A stretch of DNA of 64,000 nucleotides from Perca fluviatilis (lineage: Eukaryota > Chordata > Actinopteri > Perciformes > Percidae): NCBI RefSeq assembly GCF_010015445.1, contig NC_053118.1, forward strand, positions 10,648,407 to 10,712,406. Reading direction: 5' to 3'. The notes beneath the pieces were generated by a model. It did no database searches and was not told the DNA's origin. It saw nothing but the letters and a program-made list of their open reading frames with translations. This document shows positions 22,001-36,300 of the stretch, one piece after another; positions within the stretch are counted from its first letter, which is position 1; the number at the start of each line of letters is the position of its first letter. The translations under genes and the position numbers were made by a program.

Positions 22001-25000
22001 CTATATGTGTCTACACCTTAAAGCTCACAAGTTAACCACCATGGCTTGTTAGTTTAACGCAAAAAAAAAATCTAGTGTGAACATTAATCCTTTTACTATT
22101 TCTTGGCAGAGAGCAGATGCCAGGGCAACCAGATGAGATTCCAAGAAGTCTGTTGGTCCCGGGCCGATAATAAATAATCCAGCACATAACCCCACGTGAA
22201 ACTTAATTCGTGAACTATAGAGGTGTTGATGAAGCCACGCTAGCTGTTCCCCGTCTTCACGCTTAGCTAAGCTAACTGGCTGCTGGCTGTACCTACATAT
22301 TTACTGTACAGACGTGAGAGTGGTATCCATCACCTCATCTGACTCTCGGCAAGAAAGTACATAAGTGTATTTCCTGTAAACTGCTTTTTTTTTAATTTAG
22401 TAACTGAGTCTATCTGACAGGCCATACATTTCTCACCTGCCCTTAAAGGAGGCGTAGAGATTTAGGGATCCAGGAGCACTTGGAAGGATGCTTAATGTCT
22501 AATGTTTCTGGAATAGGCCGCCCTCTGAATCTGCCCTTGTTTGCCATGTCAGTGTGTTGCCTCTGTGTGCGTGCCGACTAGTACCTACTTTGCATCGATC
22601 TGCAAGGCCTGGAAATCTGAAACTCAAGGAGGCCGCTTGAGAAAATACACCGACGAGTGCAGAAACAAACACACCCTCTAGTTTGGCGCTAAAGGCTCCT
22701 CGCATCAATGCCTGTTCGGATGGCTGCCGCTCTAACAACAGCGAGGCATTGGGCTCTGATCGCTACCCCCCATGCCCACCCCTTAACACTCGACAGATGG
22801 ACAAGACTCCTTCCCCCCTCCCTGCTTTTATGGGACCTCTAATTATGCTTACACGCCACATCAAAATAAAGCTCAGCATGCAATGCCTTTGGTATGGAGA
22901 GGAAGTGAGCTGGTCAGATGCAATAAAGAGTCTCTATGCGGAGCTTGCCTGTAATTTAGCCACCCATGTATGGACATGGAGAGGTAAAGGTGCAGCTGCC
23001 CCCACTCTCGCATACTGACTGTCTGACGTGTCCATCTGTCGAGTCACAGAAAAACTGTGGCATTTTTTTTTTTTTTTACCAATATGATGATGACGAAGAA
23101 GTGTGAAAGATGAACCCAACACACTGTAAAAGACGTGCAAATACGTGACGGGACATATTTTTCCCCACTCTTGATGTATTGGAGCCAGGGACTGTAGGAA
23201 GCCTCTGTTATGGTTTTGGCTGAGGTTGGGGTTAATGATGGTAATTGAGCACCCTTAGATTAAATGAAGACTTGCCTGCGGAATTAGGCCTGGACTAGTT
23301 GGGACAGGAACTTTGAATGCTACAGTGGTTAAGGCTTACACTGGATTTTTGTTTAGTTTTTTTTTGGGTTCATGGAGCTGTGTTGAGGCTGGCTTGTTCC
23401 TCTATCTCCCAGCTCTCAGGCCCTGTGGTGTGAAGAGGGGAAGGCCTCATGGCTGCCTGCGGAGTGCAGAAGCACCCGGTGTGTTTTTAATCAGGGACAA
23501 GGCTGGGAGTCATTACTGGGCCTCGACGTTGAGCTCATTGTCTCTCTGACTCACTCTGAGGAGAGAGAGAGGAAGACAGAGAGCGAAGGGGGTGTGTGTG
23601 GGGGGGAGACAGAGAGGGCAACATAGCGTGCATGTCAGATGTAAAGAGGTCTTAGAGGGTCATCCCCTGAAGATTTATGTGGTCATCATAATAGAAGGAG
23701 CAAAGTGATGGGAAGAGAGGATGCACAGAGCGGCAGAGGAGTGATTGAATGAATGAGACATACATCTGTCTGTTATCAGAGCAAAGCAATAAGACTGTAG
23801 ATCAATTATGTAACGGAAGCTACAGTACGCAATACTTTGCCTCATGGCAGCAGAGTGTATCGCCGGTTCCGCCAGAGTTGTTCAAGCTCACACCACAATA
23901 ACTGTCGCTCCTCTTGATGAGCTGTGTCTGTGATAAGAGAGCACCTCCGTTATGTCTTTACACGACTACTAGCTAACTTGCTAGCATCCTAGGTGTCGAG
24001 CAGTAAGCACATCAGCCCCGGCCCCCGGCAAACAGTACTTTGTGTTATTTGATGGTTAAACCTGCAGCAACGGATTTCTTGGCCACTTGGGGGCAGCGGA
24101 AACAAGCTAAACACAACTTTGACACTATATCATTCCATTAAAAGCTGATGTGGTTTACTTGTTAGCAAACCGTTGCTCAACTACAAATCCAGCAGATACA
24201 GAGCAACATTAGCATTAATGTGGAGTTGTGTTTGTGGCAATGCAACAAATGTGCGTCCATAGGGGTAGGGGGGTTGAGGGGGGTCTTGTCTCCACTCGTC
24301 TCGCATTGCCAGCGCTGTGGAGTCTGGCTCTACCACACATACATTCTGGAACATTCAGTTCTTTAAACCAATCACAGTCGTCTTGGGCGGCGCTAAGCTC
24401 CGGACGCAGCGACGGTGGCTCTGCAAAAATATTCTCGGGAAGGAACTTGTTTTGGTGGAACATTTGCAGCCCCGCAAAAGAAAACGCCACATACAATATA
24501 AAATGAAGTTAACTGTTCACACAATACAGTAACCTGAGCTATATAATTTAGCTCGATATATGGTTAAACGTAATATGCTCTTAGCAGTGTATCCTCGCCA
24601 GTGGGTCCCGAAACGTCCCAGTTAGAGAGTAAATGCCGTAAACATGTTCTTTGTAAATCTTTCCAATCATTTCCTGAAAGAACCACGCAGGCCTGCCTTG
24701 TTCCACGTTCCAAATTTTCTTCCAAACTTGCCATTTCCAGCGTGTGGCTTGCTGGCTCGAAGTTTGTTGTTGTTTACCGAAGCGAACGGAGTTTGAGAAT
24801 GATGCACAATTATGTCAGGCAGTTGGAAATGTACTTCCGTTGATCAAGACTAGGTTTCCACCATCTTCTGAGGGAAATATGTGGCACTTTAGCTGCTAAT
24901 GTTAAACGCTCCACTATTTTCACCTGCTAGTCACTAACTTTGTCTGCTGTTTGGTGCTGAACAGGTAGTGTACAGTGAGTTTTCTTTTGCTAAAAAACAA

Positions 25001-27127
25001 CCTGCTGTGTCTACAAACGGCAACAATACGTGCGGTGAGACTGAACGCAGTAAAGTCGCCGGTCGTAAAACCAAAGCAGCGAGCTGAAAGATGCTAAGAA
25101 GCGCAGCAGAGTTGAGGGGAACCACAAAGTTCAATGATAATTATCTGTGTGTTCGAAACTATGAGTAACACCTTCCATACTACACATAGTCATTTGATCC
25201 ATTGTTAATCTAAAACATATTTTTTAGAGCATATTTAAGGTTAGGATTGTCTGTGTTTGGCTTTGCAAATCCTACCATAGAAAGTGGGACTGTTACACTC
25301 CGAGTCCAGCCAGACTGAATGGCGTCCTTGCTGACACCTTTCACAATCAGCCTTTTGTGGGTGGATCCAACATCTTGTCAATCCAATTACAGCTTGCAAT
25401 TTGCTTTCGTGGTTGTTGCAGTTTGGTTGCATGAGTGAAATACAGCTGGGTGACAAATTAAAGTAAAGTCTAAAATCTAAATAAATGCAGATGCTCCAGG
25501 GCAGTGGTCACTGAATGGTTTGGTGAGTATGAAAGTAATGTGGATCAAAGGCTTTGTCCTTCGTAATCATCAGATATCAATCACTTAACCAAGACACTTT
25601 ATGTTGCATTCATTCATCACGAGAATGTTAAGTTCAGGAAGGAGCTTTGTCTTAGTGGAGTTTTCACTGTTACATTTTTAATTTCTATTCGTAATAAATA
25701 CTGTACAGTTCACCTGTCGATGAATGCAGTTGAGTTGTAAGTTGCTCTCCTAAGCCGAGATGTTTCTCCGCCACTGGGCCCCGTATCCACCAGAATGGGC
25801 TGGTGTCGTGTGGTTGTGGCCATTGTTGTAGTTTGTCTTGTTGTTGTCTGTGTTGACTTAAGCCCATGTATGTTTTTGTTCTTCGCTCTGGCTGCACGCC
25901 ATGCGGGCTCAGGACGCACACGCACACACACACACTCACACAGAGTGTAAAAAGAGTGGAAGTGTAAAAAGAGAGTAGAAATCTATTTGTAAACGGCTTT
26001 GTGATTCGAACACAGCACATTTTTATGTCGCGCTTTGTCAAAGAGGACATAAATTGTGGTGACTGCTTTTGACTTTTCTTTCTCCATCAGGGTGTCTCAC
26101 GAATCTTGTTTTAGGGTCCAGACAATGAAACAAGGCTGTGGTAGTGACAAATGCTAGACGGAAAAAAAAAAAAAAGTATAAAGCTTTAAAAGAATAAGAA
26201 GCCCATTAACATATTCCAGATTCCTTCACCAACCCCACCCCACCACCCCTCTAGTTATGCACTTGGATTACATGTTGGCTGACGTCTCCTTAACTGGATA
26301 TTATTTTATTTGGACTGGGGCCAGGTCTCAGGAGCGGCAGCCTTAGCTGTGTAAACATCTGTCACCAGCAGGAGTCATGACTTATAGGTATCTGTAGACA
26401 GAGGTCACATGTAGTTTACATGTTTACCAGCTAATGGCTTGAGAGATGGTACTGGCATGAAGTCTACTGGACAATGTGGGGCTGGTTATCATCATCAACG
26501 AGCACAAGGGAACACATATGTATGCATATGGGTGGCTGGAAGAGTATATTCCCTAAAAAGAGCTTACATAACTTTACAGGTCGAGGGGTTATTTTTGCAG
26601 AATAAGAGATTACATCTAAGATGTTTTTTTTTTTTCCCGGACTGTTTAGAGAAGATGAGACAACTCCTGTGGTTGACTTATTGCATAGCTCCTTGGCACA
26701 TCCAGCACTTTGGAACATTGTTGTAACAGCAGCCAATACACGACAACCCAATTTGCTGCTCATTTGTAGCAGTAAACACTGTGGCGTGTAGGCACAAGAC
26801 AGGTACAGCTCCATGCATCTGGTGCTTGCATGTAATGATACACTTAGCGACCTCATGCCACCCAGAGATTTTTGGATGCGAGTCTCTGTTTCTTCATCCA
26901 AAAGTTTTGTTGTTATCGCAACATCTAACCCCTTTGTTAGATTCTAGCTCACCTGCATACCAAAGCTCACTTTCTTTTGTGGCAACAGATGACATTTCCA
27001 CAGCCAGGAGGACACATAGTACTTTTACTAAAAGGAAAGAGAGAGCAGTCGGTGGCCACTCTCATCTGGATACAACAAAACAAACTGTATATCAGGCCTG
27101 TGAAACACCTCAGATGAACCTCTGTCT

Positions 27128-27192
<65 letters not shown>

Positions 27193-30100
27193 ATATCAAA
27201 CCGCCCAATCCACAGAGAAAGGCACACAGCCCGTACTCAATCTCTTTAAAGGAGCTGTCAGGACTACCGTACAGTTGTGATGTCAAAACTATTCTATATT
27301 TACTGTAGGTATAACGTGCCACTACAGGGCCGTTACAGTCATTCCCCAGCTGCAATGACGGTGCAGGACTCTGAGAATGCAGATGCGGAAGACCACTGAA
27401 AAACTGACCAATTACAGCAGACTGGACTTTTTTGGTAGGGGGACTTAAACTGAAAACTGAGCGTTTCATACAGAGGTATATTCAGACAGACAGTATGAGG
27501 AAAGAAATGTGTTTTTTTTAAACATTAAAGCATGTAAACATGTCGTAGGGCAAAATCAAAATACTATGAAGCTTAAAATGATGTATAAGCATAATATCGG
27601 ACCTTAAAAGACAACTGGAAAACATATTGGCTGGTGACAGCTTGAGTAGCAAAATATCAGTATTAGTCTAATATTTAACCCTCTAACCACGACAATGATC
27701 AAATAATGGTGTGGCCGTTCCTTGAGGTATGCGAGAAAACCAGTTACAGTAAGTTGTCTTCTTTTCCCATGAGAGACCTAATGTAGATATTAGATTCAGC
27801 CCAGTTTTTTGGGGGAGAAAAAATAAGGCTACGGATTTTTTTTGTTTAGTTTTTTTGTGGCAGGCACCATGTGTGAAAGTGAGACCATGTCATTGCCATC
27901 TGCCCCCTGTGGTGCACTCCACTTAGATCACATGTCAAGCGAACAGTATGACGTCTTCTCCCATTCTGTTGATGAAACTTGAGTTGGTTTAGGCAGCACT
28001 CATGTGCTCATGCTAACTACCAGCTTCTTCTATTTATTTCAAACAAACAAGAATTTTAAAACTCAGCACTTTGTGTGTCTACGTGAAATTATCATCAAAC
28101 AGCGAATGTAAAAGCTTTTATCAACTGCCCACAAGCTACATCATTAGAGTTAACGCCGCCTTCCCACTGCTGCTTGAAATCAGCTCCGTAATACGCAATA
28201 CGCCCCCAGCGGACGTCGTACTGCACCGCTGAAAAGCGTTGAAAGCGACTCACAAAAATGGCGGCGAGACTAGAAGGACTGATAAGTGTCTGAATGTACG
28301 ATTCTCTGTGACCTCTCTGATCAGGGTTATAGAGATATAAATAGAAAGGCTGCTGCTTGGAGAAAAGTTGCCCAGGACGTTGACATTTCAGGTCGGTTAA
28401 ATGTGATATAGCGGTATAATGTCAATAGTTCAATGGCTGTTGCTAGCTAAGCAATTAGCATTAGCAGGTTTGTTTATCAGTACCATAGCAACGCTAACGT
28501 CCGCTGGAATTTCATTTTTTTAACGCATCCGGATGACCAACTGATACAATTTTTTTCGCACCGCACTCGTTTGGACCCCATTCGCATTCGGTCTGCGAAC
28601 CTCCATAGGAAATGAAGGACTTCCGGTCGTTTCGCAGCCGTATCAGAGCCGATTTCAAGTGCCAGTGGGAAGGCGCCGTAAATGGATCAGCAGTCAGCGA
28701 TTGAATGTTTACCCACTGGATAAAAACAACTAACACCCATACATCTGGCTTTTGCCTTTAGCGGGAAAGGGTACAATCGGCATTTATTCAAAAACGAACA
28801 AATGAGTCTGCAGTCACGGGAATTTATCGGCTCCAGCTCTGATTGGCAGTAATATAAACACCCAGCTTATTTTCACCACTTTTCCGGTGCCATGCTATGA
28901 CGCTGGTAAACTCCGTGGGTAACTTCCAACCCTTTTCGAACTCGAACATTGTTCCAAATTATTCGGCACGGAGTTTAAAAAGAGAGACTGAAGACATAAC
29001 AGGTATATCAAAATAAGTAACCGCTGTAACATTTTCACTAGCCTCCATGCTGTTTTCTACTGTTAACTAACCTTGTTTTTCTGGAATGTTCGTGACGTTA
29101 AATGTGAGTCAACTGACGTTTTTCTAAAAATTAGGATTGTTAACGAGTAGAGTCTGAAGTCACTGTGTGATCGACTTAAGTGCGACTCGAGTCCGAGTCT
29201 CGAACTCCAGTCCCCATGTCTGCTTTGTACGGCGCTCATGAGGGATAGCAACTCCTGAGTGCTGGTGAAAGTATGTCCTCAGTATGCGTTGTTGTCTAGA
29301 AAAGATGTGTGTTTGGGGCTTAGAACTGGCACACCTCTCAAGACATAATTTATCTCTGTTGAAAAGCAGACCATCTCCATTACACAACCTGTGCATAATT
29401 ATGTGGGATAGAAAGCGTGTGTTTTCGGGTCATACATGTCGTCTAAGCGTGTTCTTTCTAACGAAGAAGTGAAGAACTGGTCGTCTCGGGCCGTCTTGGG
29501 GATGGTTGCTAACAAAAATGTTAGCATCCTCCGCAGTAATCGCGGGCACGCTCTCGCCGTCCTTATCTCTGGCGACTGTTCTTGGTCCTGGTCGGTGAAC
29601 ACTAGCGTTGTAGCTACACCTTCATGAGACTTATTAGCATCACCTGTAGCCCTATTAGAGTCACAGTCTCTCTAGTTTAGTTTAGAGTCTCTACACGTGG
29701 ATGTTTAGGGAGTAAAAAACAATCCATTATTACACCCACTTAGTTAATGCTAACGGCTACCAAAAAATTGCGCTTCTTCTTCTTCTGTGTGAAATACTGC
29801 GCAAGTAAGGTCAATAGTTTAACTGTGCGCGCCCATTGGCCGAATCAGATCACCTGTGTTGGCTTTATGTTTTTTTTAATCTAAAAATAGTTTGGTTGTA
29901 ATAGTTTGGTTTATTAATGTATACTTTTTCGAATATAAATTATGATATTAACACAGGAAAATTTATTTATAAAATAAACCACAGCAATTACTTGGGCGGT
30001 GCTATTGCTATCCTAGGGGGTAGCTACAGCACCCCCACGCCCCTCCCTGGCGCCGCCAATGAGTTTTTCCCATCTGGCTTTGCAGCTACAGTATGCTGTG

Positions 30101-30363
30101 CTTTTTTGGCAAGGATGAACAATTCACGTCCAACACTTTCTGTGTCTCAGATGTGTGATCTGGAAGTCGGGATGGGGTTAGTCAAGGTGATGACAAATGG
30201 GGAAGGGAGAGTGAACTCGGGTTAGGGTGGGAGAGACAGAGCAATGCTACATCATGGGGTGCAAAAATCCCAAGCATGCCCGCTAACTTTACTGATCCTC
30301 GTCTGCGATGTCCTCCTTCTCCTCCCGCACCGAGGGAAACCCACAGCCAGGTCCAACTCAGCA

Positions 30364-30397
<34 letters not shown>

Positions 30398-33300
30398 TGG
30401 GGTGGGTTTGTGGGTGTGTGTGTGGGAGGTGTGGGAGTGTGTGTGAGTGAGTGAATTACTAGACTTCCAGCACATTGAGCTACAGGTGTGAAAATTAGGT
30501 GTGAGGTTTATGTGTGATAAATTACCAACATGTGGCCTAATCGGAGCCACTCCACCTTTTCCTCCACCCACCTTTTTCCTCTTTTCCCTCTTCTTCCTTC
30601 TATTGGGGAAAAACACATTTCTCCCACAGCTTGAGTGGATTTGAGGGAGTGTAAATATTGAAAATATTTGGAATATGAAAAGTTCAAACTTTACCCTTTC
30701 TTTTGGGGCTCGTTTCTTACTTTGCACTTGTACTTAATAGTTTGTATTGTATCGGTTTCTGTCAAAGACTTAGGAACTTGGGGGAAAAAAATAGGGTGAT
30801 TCCGGCACCTAAACTGATTTTTATGACATATACCGAATACTAATCACAATCTTTACATCCATCTGTGTTATCTTTCCTCTGTCCTCTGACATGACTGGCA
30901 CACATTCCCCACAGACAATAGGATTTCTTGGGATGAAAAACTTTTACAATAAAGTAAAACATTTCAGCTAAATTTTCAAGGGCACTATAGACACTCTAAA
31001 CCTCCATAATTTGTTTGCCAGTCTTCTTTCTCTTAATATATTGGCAATTTATTTATTGCTCTATTGTTGACTGAGGTCCTTTCATTTTGATGCCTGGTTA
31101 AGGTGAAAATCTATCTATTAGATCATGAATGTCTTAAGACCCACAGCAGCAAAATAGTAGCGAAGCTCCATCATTTGCACATAGTTGCATTCTTTTTTTC
31201 CTTGTTAGATTTCTGGAATTCTCTGATTATTTGAATTTTCTGAAAAACCTACTGTGTTTTGCAAACACCTCTCGGACAGTTGAACTGATCATTTCCAAAT
31301 GTGGCGCGCATCATCTTGGGACTCTCACGACTTAAAAGCTATAAAATTATTTATGATACTCCACATAGTTTTGCAGTAAAAGTCCAATGTGTTTTTGGAG
31401 CAAATTTACAAAGACGCCATCATTTATCAAGTCCAGTCTTCAGATATCAACCAATGTCATTATTCATCATCTTACTTCTTTAGACACAATTTTCAAGTTT
31501 TATATTTACTAAATCTGCAAAGTCTTTCAAAATCCTTAGTTCATCCATAATTTCTATGATGCTCGCCAATTTCCATTTGCAGCTGTACTTTAATGCTTAA
31601 CTACAGATCTTAGATCATGTTGCATTCATGGAACTACACTAGGTATGGAACGAGTTGCTGAAAAAACGGTGGAGATGAGTCCAAAATGACTGGGGCGTTT
31701 CACAAGAATGTCAACCTTTTTCTTTGAAAGAGTGAATAAAGATGGGCGAGAGAGGAAGAGCTGGCAAGAAACATAAACCACATGCTCATCTTCTAGTGCC
31801 TGCCCAGAGAGTGCTCAAATCTATCCCTGTGAGTCATCGATGAACTCCCGTTGTGCTTCCATTCCTGAGTGTCGTAAAGTCCTTTTGCACCCGCGCTGAC
31901 CAACAATGGCGTATGAAGCGAGTCTCACCGTCAAGAGAATCAAAGACAGATGACCCGTGCCACTCAGCGGGAAGAGAAAGGGAAAAAGAACAAGAAACAT
32001 TGATAAGAGAGACACATTTTTGGTTTCAGTCTTTTAGCATGCGTAGAGGTTAAGGGAATAAAATCCCACTAAATGTGTGATGTTTCATGCATTATATTGT
32101 GATGAAGTGTTGCAATTTACACTATTTGTTTGGTGTAACCACTTAATAGCTGTACCGTTATTATATGAAATCCACCTCCCAAAATAAAGCAAACCTCTAA
32201 ATGCCAGTAGTTATTTTTGGTCAAGTGTTAAAACTGTCTTTCGGAATGGATTTTTCCTTCACTGGAACAAACGTTAAGCTGATGAGAGGTTTGCGTCGTT
32301 TTAGTGCATTGTTTAAGCAATGTTGACATCGACTGTGCACAGATATTCCGTTGTTTTCAAGGCCCGACTGAACTGTAAAACATTTTATAAGACCGCAACC
32401 CACAGTGGAGAGGCCATGCTGTTACTTGACCACCACATCAAGGTTATTCTCTCAGTTTTTTTTTTTTCCTCCTGTGTGACCGTGAAGCTTTCCATGGCGA
32501 TCACGTGTCTGCTGTGGTCAAGGGTGCTAGTGTCAAGTGTCCATCAACGTGGCAAAAGGTGTTAAAAGACTGCAGCACGTACCGTGAGATTAGGTCACCT
32601 TTTATTTCTGATTTTCCTCAAACAAGAATCACGAGGTCTCTTTCACATCAGGGGATCCAGATGTGGGATCTGACCCAGGACGTGGGATTTAAGTCATAAT
32701 CCATCATAAAGATATTAATAAGGAAGCGAACTAACCGAGGGTCTTCGTATAGAGTTGGAAAGAGTGCAGGGGTGAGAGCCATAATGAGTTCAGCTGGACA
32801 GATGGGCGAAAGGTGCACAGAGCGTTTCCAGATTGACTCAGGAACACTGTCAATGGCTCTATCTGCCTTCCTGCAACAGATTATCAACACTGTACAGATG
32901 CCATTTTCTGTACAGTTTCATGAATTTTATATTATAGGATGACGGAAAAATATGATTTAATGTAAGCTAAACTAAGACCGAGTTGGTGGCCACTATGACC
33001 CTAACCAGCAAAATCATTCACTTGAAGGGACTATGTACCTTTGAGAGGAGAAATAACAAATGTTTCCTCTTACAAATTAGGATTTAAGTTAACAAGCAGT
33101 AAAACGCATCAATACATTGAGGTGCTGTCGCAGCCTTGGTCCGGTATGACCAGTAGCTTATGGTGGCTATGTTAGCTAATGTTAACAAACTAATAACGCT
33201 ATCTGACAAACAGTATTGAGTCAGTTTGCTGACTTTATGACTTTTGTCTACGTTTGCGACTGTAACATAGCTTTTAGCTAGTAACAGTAGTAGGGTGAAT

Positions 33301-36300
33301 TAACGGTGATTGGGACAGTTTGGGAATTTTCATCTTGTGTACGTTTTCTTGCCATTAATTTAAAGAATTTTTCCCAACACGTGATACATTTCTGTAATAC
33401 TGAAGGTGTTAACGTTAGTTATCCATTTGCGGAGGAAAGAAGGTTTTATCACATTGCAAAGAGACGTGCCATACACTTTTGTGTAAACTGACCCAAAACC
33501 TTTTTTTATATAACATTTGGGTGATTAGTACAGCATATCTTATTATTGATTTAGACTAGTGTAAGCTAATTATTGCACAATTTAATTCGCAGTTTGATTT
33601 CCATTACCCCCTCCATTTCAGGGTCAACTTCCTGTTTGATGCTTGCCCTGCCCACCTAGGTGATGTAACACCAATGAGGGCATGCAATTTTGATTATGTG
33701 GTGTCACAGCTAGGGCGCAGCAAAAAAAAAGGTTTTATTTTCACTTATCAGGAGAGATAATGAACTCAATATAGTTATGCTGTCCCATTTTACCTTATGT
33801 CCCAATCACCCTTAATTCACCCTACTTTCTTTCCTAAACAGAAGTGTAGCATTTAGCCTTATCTTAAACTTGTTACCTTTTTTACACGTTTTAGAGATAG
33901 TCTGACTTATTGGATTTCTTGGATTTCTTGCTGAGAGTTTATATATATCTCTAATTCTCACATGAAAAGTTCAATACCACTCTCACATCTGTACGAAGAC
34001 ATTTCTTGCAGAGCCAGCAGTGGTTAGCTTAGCTTACCATAAAGACGGGAGACAGGAAAGCAGCTAGCATTGCTCTGTCCAAATTGAAAACAAAATCCGC
34101 CTATTAGCACCTCTGATTCTCACTGATTAACAGGTTATATCTTGATTGTTTAATCTGTACAAAAACCTTCATTTAAAAAATGACAGTTCACTGCTATACC
34201 AGCAGAGACTGCAGGCAGTTACTGCTCCCGAGAATGGCCTCGATCTTCTCATTGAACTCCAACTGAGCAAGAAATCAAATTAGCATATTTCCGAAGTATT
34301 CCTTTAACAACAAGCGCTTTGTTTGACGGTGATGTGGTCATCCAATGACTCAAATGTAGTTTTCTCACCTGCATGTGAACGTGTCTCAACCTGTTGAATC
34401 ACACCAACGTAAATTACCTTGCGCTTCTGTTTTATTGTGTACTAAAAAGTGCAGCTTTAAATTGGCCCCCGTTTTCCAGTTGCCTGTTTGAACCGCGGCT
34501 GCCTGTTTTACCCATTCACTATGGAAACCGCCGCCCTTTCAAGTGAAGGTTCAAATCTCTGTGCTGCCCGCCTCGCCCGGTGGATCTGTGTCAGTTTAGC
34601 CAAACTATTATGTCTGACAGCAAATGTGTTTGCTCAGTCTCATGCTGCAAAATCATTATAAGCAGCAGGACTGTCCTGAATTATAAACATGTGCTTACAG
34701 TATGATCTGTTAAAGTAAACTGGAGGAAAAAAACCTAGATCCTAAAACCTGACTATTTCCAGCTGGAAAGGAGTCGGAGGCAAGTCCAACATATTTTCTG
34801 CTAAATTGGAACAGAAATGTGCCTTTAGCGTACAGGCCCGAAGTACCCCCTCTTACCCTCTTCTGTTTTTTCTCCACAATCTTTGAGCTAAGTGCAACTT
34901 CCAGTTCCTTGACAAATAAAGTCACGGGCCTGAAAAGCGGGCGGTTTGATTTCATTTTCCATGCACCAGCTTTTAACGAGCTCGAACAATGTTGAGATGT
35001 AACAACGGCTGGTGAACTCTGAGTGCGAGGGTTGACATTGTTTGCTCTGCTGCCTTTTACAGCTACACCGTGTAAGCCTGGATGGTTAGGGGGGGGTTTG
35101 AACAGAGATCCAGAAAGCCCCCGTTGCTTCTCACGGTTCAGTCCGCCTCCCGTCGGCCGGTGGCTGCGGTGCTGCTCTGTCCCGTATCTGCCCTTTCTCT
35201 CTGCCAAGCTTTCTCTTTTTCCTCTAAAGTGGAGCAGCAGTAAGCTTATACCATCATTTAGGGGGGGGGTGGACAATAAACAATAATTGTCTCAGTGCCA
35301 CGAGGAAAGTGTGTAATTCTGTTGGTGGATGTGATGCTTTCCACATGAGAGCACATATCTTTTTGACCTGCTGCTGCTATGCAACTCCAAAACTTGAGGT
35401 TTGCCATCGCTGCCTCTTCATATGACATTTATAGTTAGTATCTATGTAGTGAATAACTTTTTTTGTCGTGTTACGTGATGAACCTTCTCATATAGACTGC
35501 ACTGTAAGTGCCTTTACCAAACAATGGACAGTGTGGCTGCTGGTAAGTTGCATTCACAGGCTGTATTATTAGATTTACATACCAGGGGCCCTCGGAGAAA
35601 TGGAGGCGAACTGTGAGAATAGAAACAGTTGTATTTTAATACAAGCTCTTGTCCTCCCTTCGCCGGGTTTGGAATTCACTGCTGCGTTATGATATTCATT
35701 GCCTCAAGTCTGCTGCACTTCCAGATCAACTTAGTAGTAAATCAAGACACAACTTTTATCCAGTTTGTATCCTGTGCTATCATTCTCCATTTTGTGTGGT
35801 TTGAAATGATGCGTGTCAAATAAACTAGGGTCACATCAGAACAACCATCTGAAATGCCTCTGTTTTATACCTCTGTGCCCCGTGGACACATTTCGGTTCA
35901 TGTCTAATGCTCCAAATAACGTGACCATTTCACGTACTGCCATGAGACTGGGTTTGTTGGCTCAACTATGGGTGACCCGCTGCACTCACTTTGGGTTTTT
36001 ACAGGGGAACGAAATCAATAATCCTTATAAAAGTAGGGGTAGCAGGTTAGAGAAGTTATGACTGGATGGGGTTTGGTCTCAAAGAAAATGTCGTCGATGC
36101 TCGCTGGAGCTGCTCATCGACAAGTCTGTGATAAATCGAAACACCTGAGAGGTGAGAAAGAGGCATGTATCCACTTTTTAAAAAAACATTTTTAATTTTA
36201 ATACGGCAGACCACAAAGAATCCATCTGAAAGCAACATGAATGTGAATGTTTTAGGATTAGTTCATCCCATTTTGTCCATGGAAAGCTACTATTTGAATA

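Noticed and set aside
26781..27308. 175-codon open frame
   Set aside because: It runs through the (GT)n tract and has no domain; a repeat artefact.
34710..35276. 188-codon minus-strand open frame, the longest in the window
   Set aside because: No recognisable domain, no splice or promoter context, and it overlaps ordinary intron sequence; likely chance.
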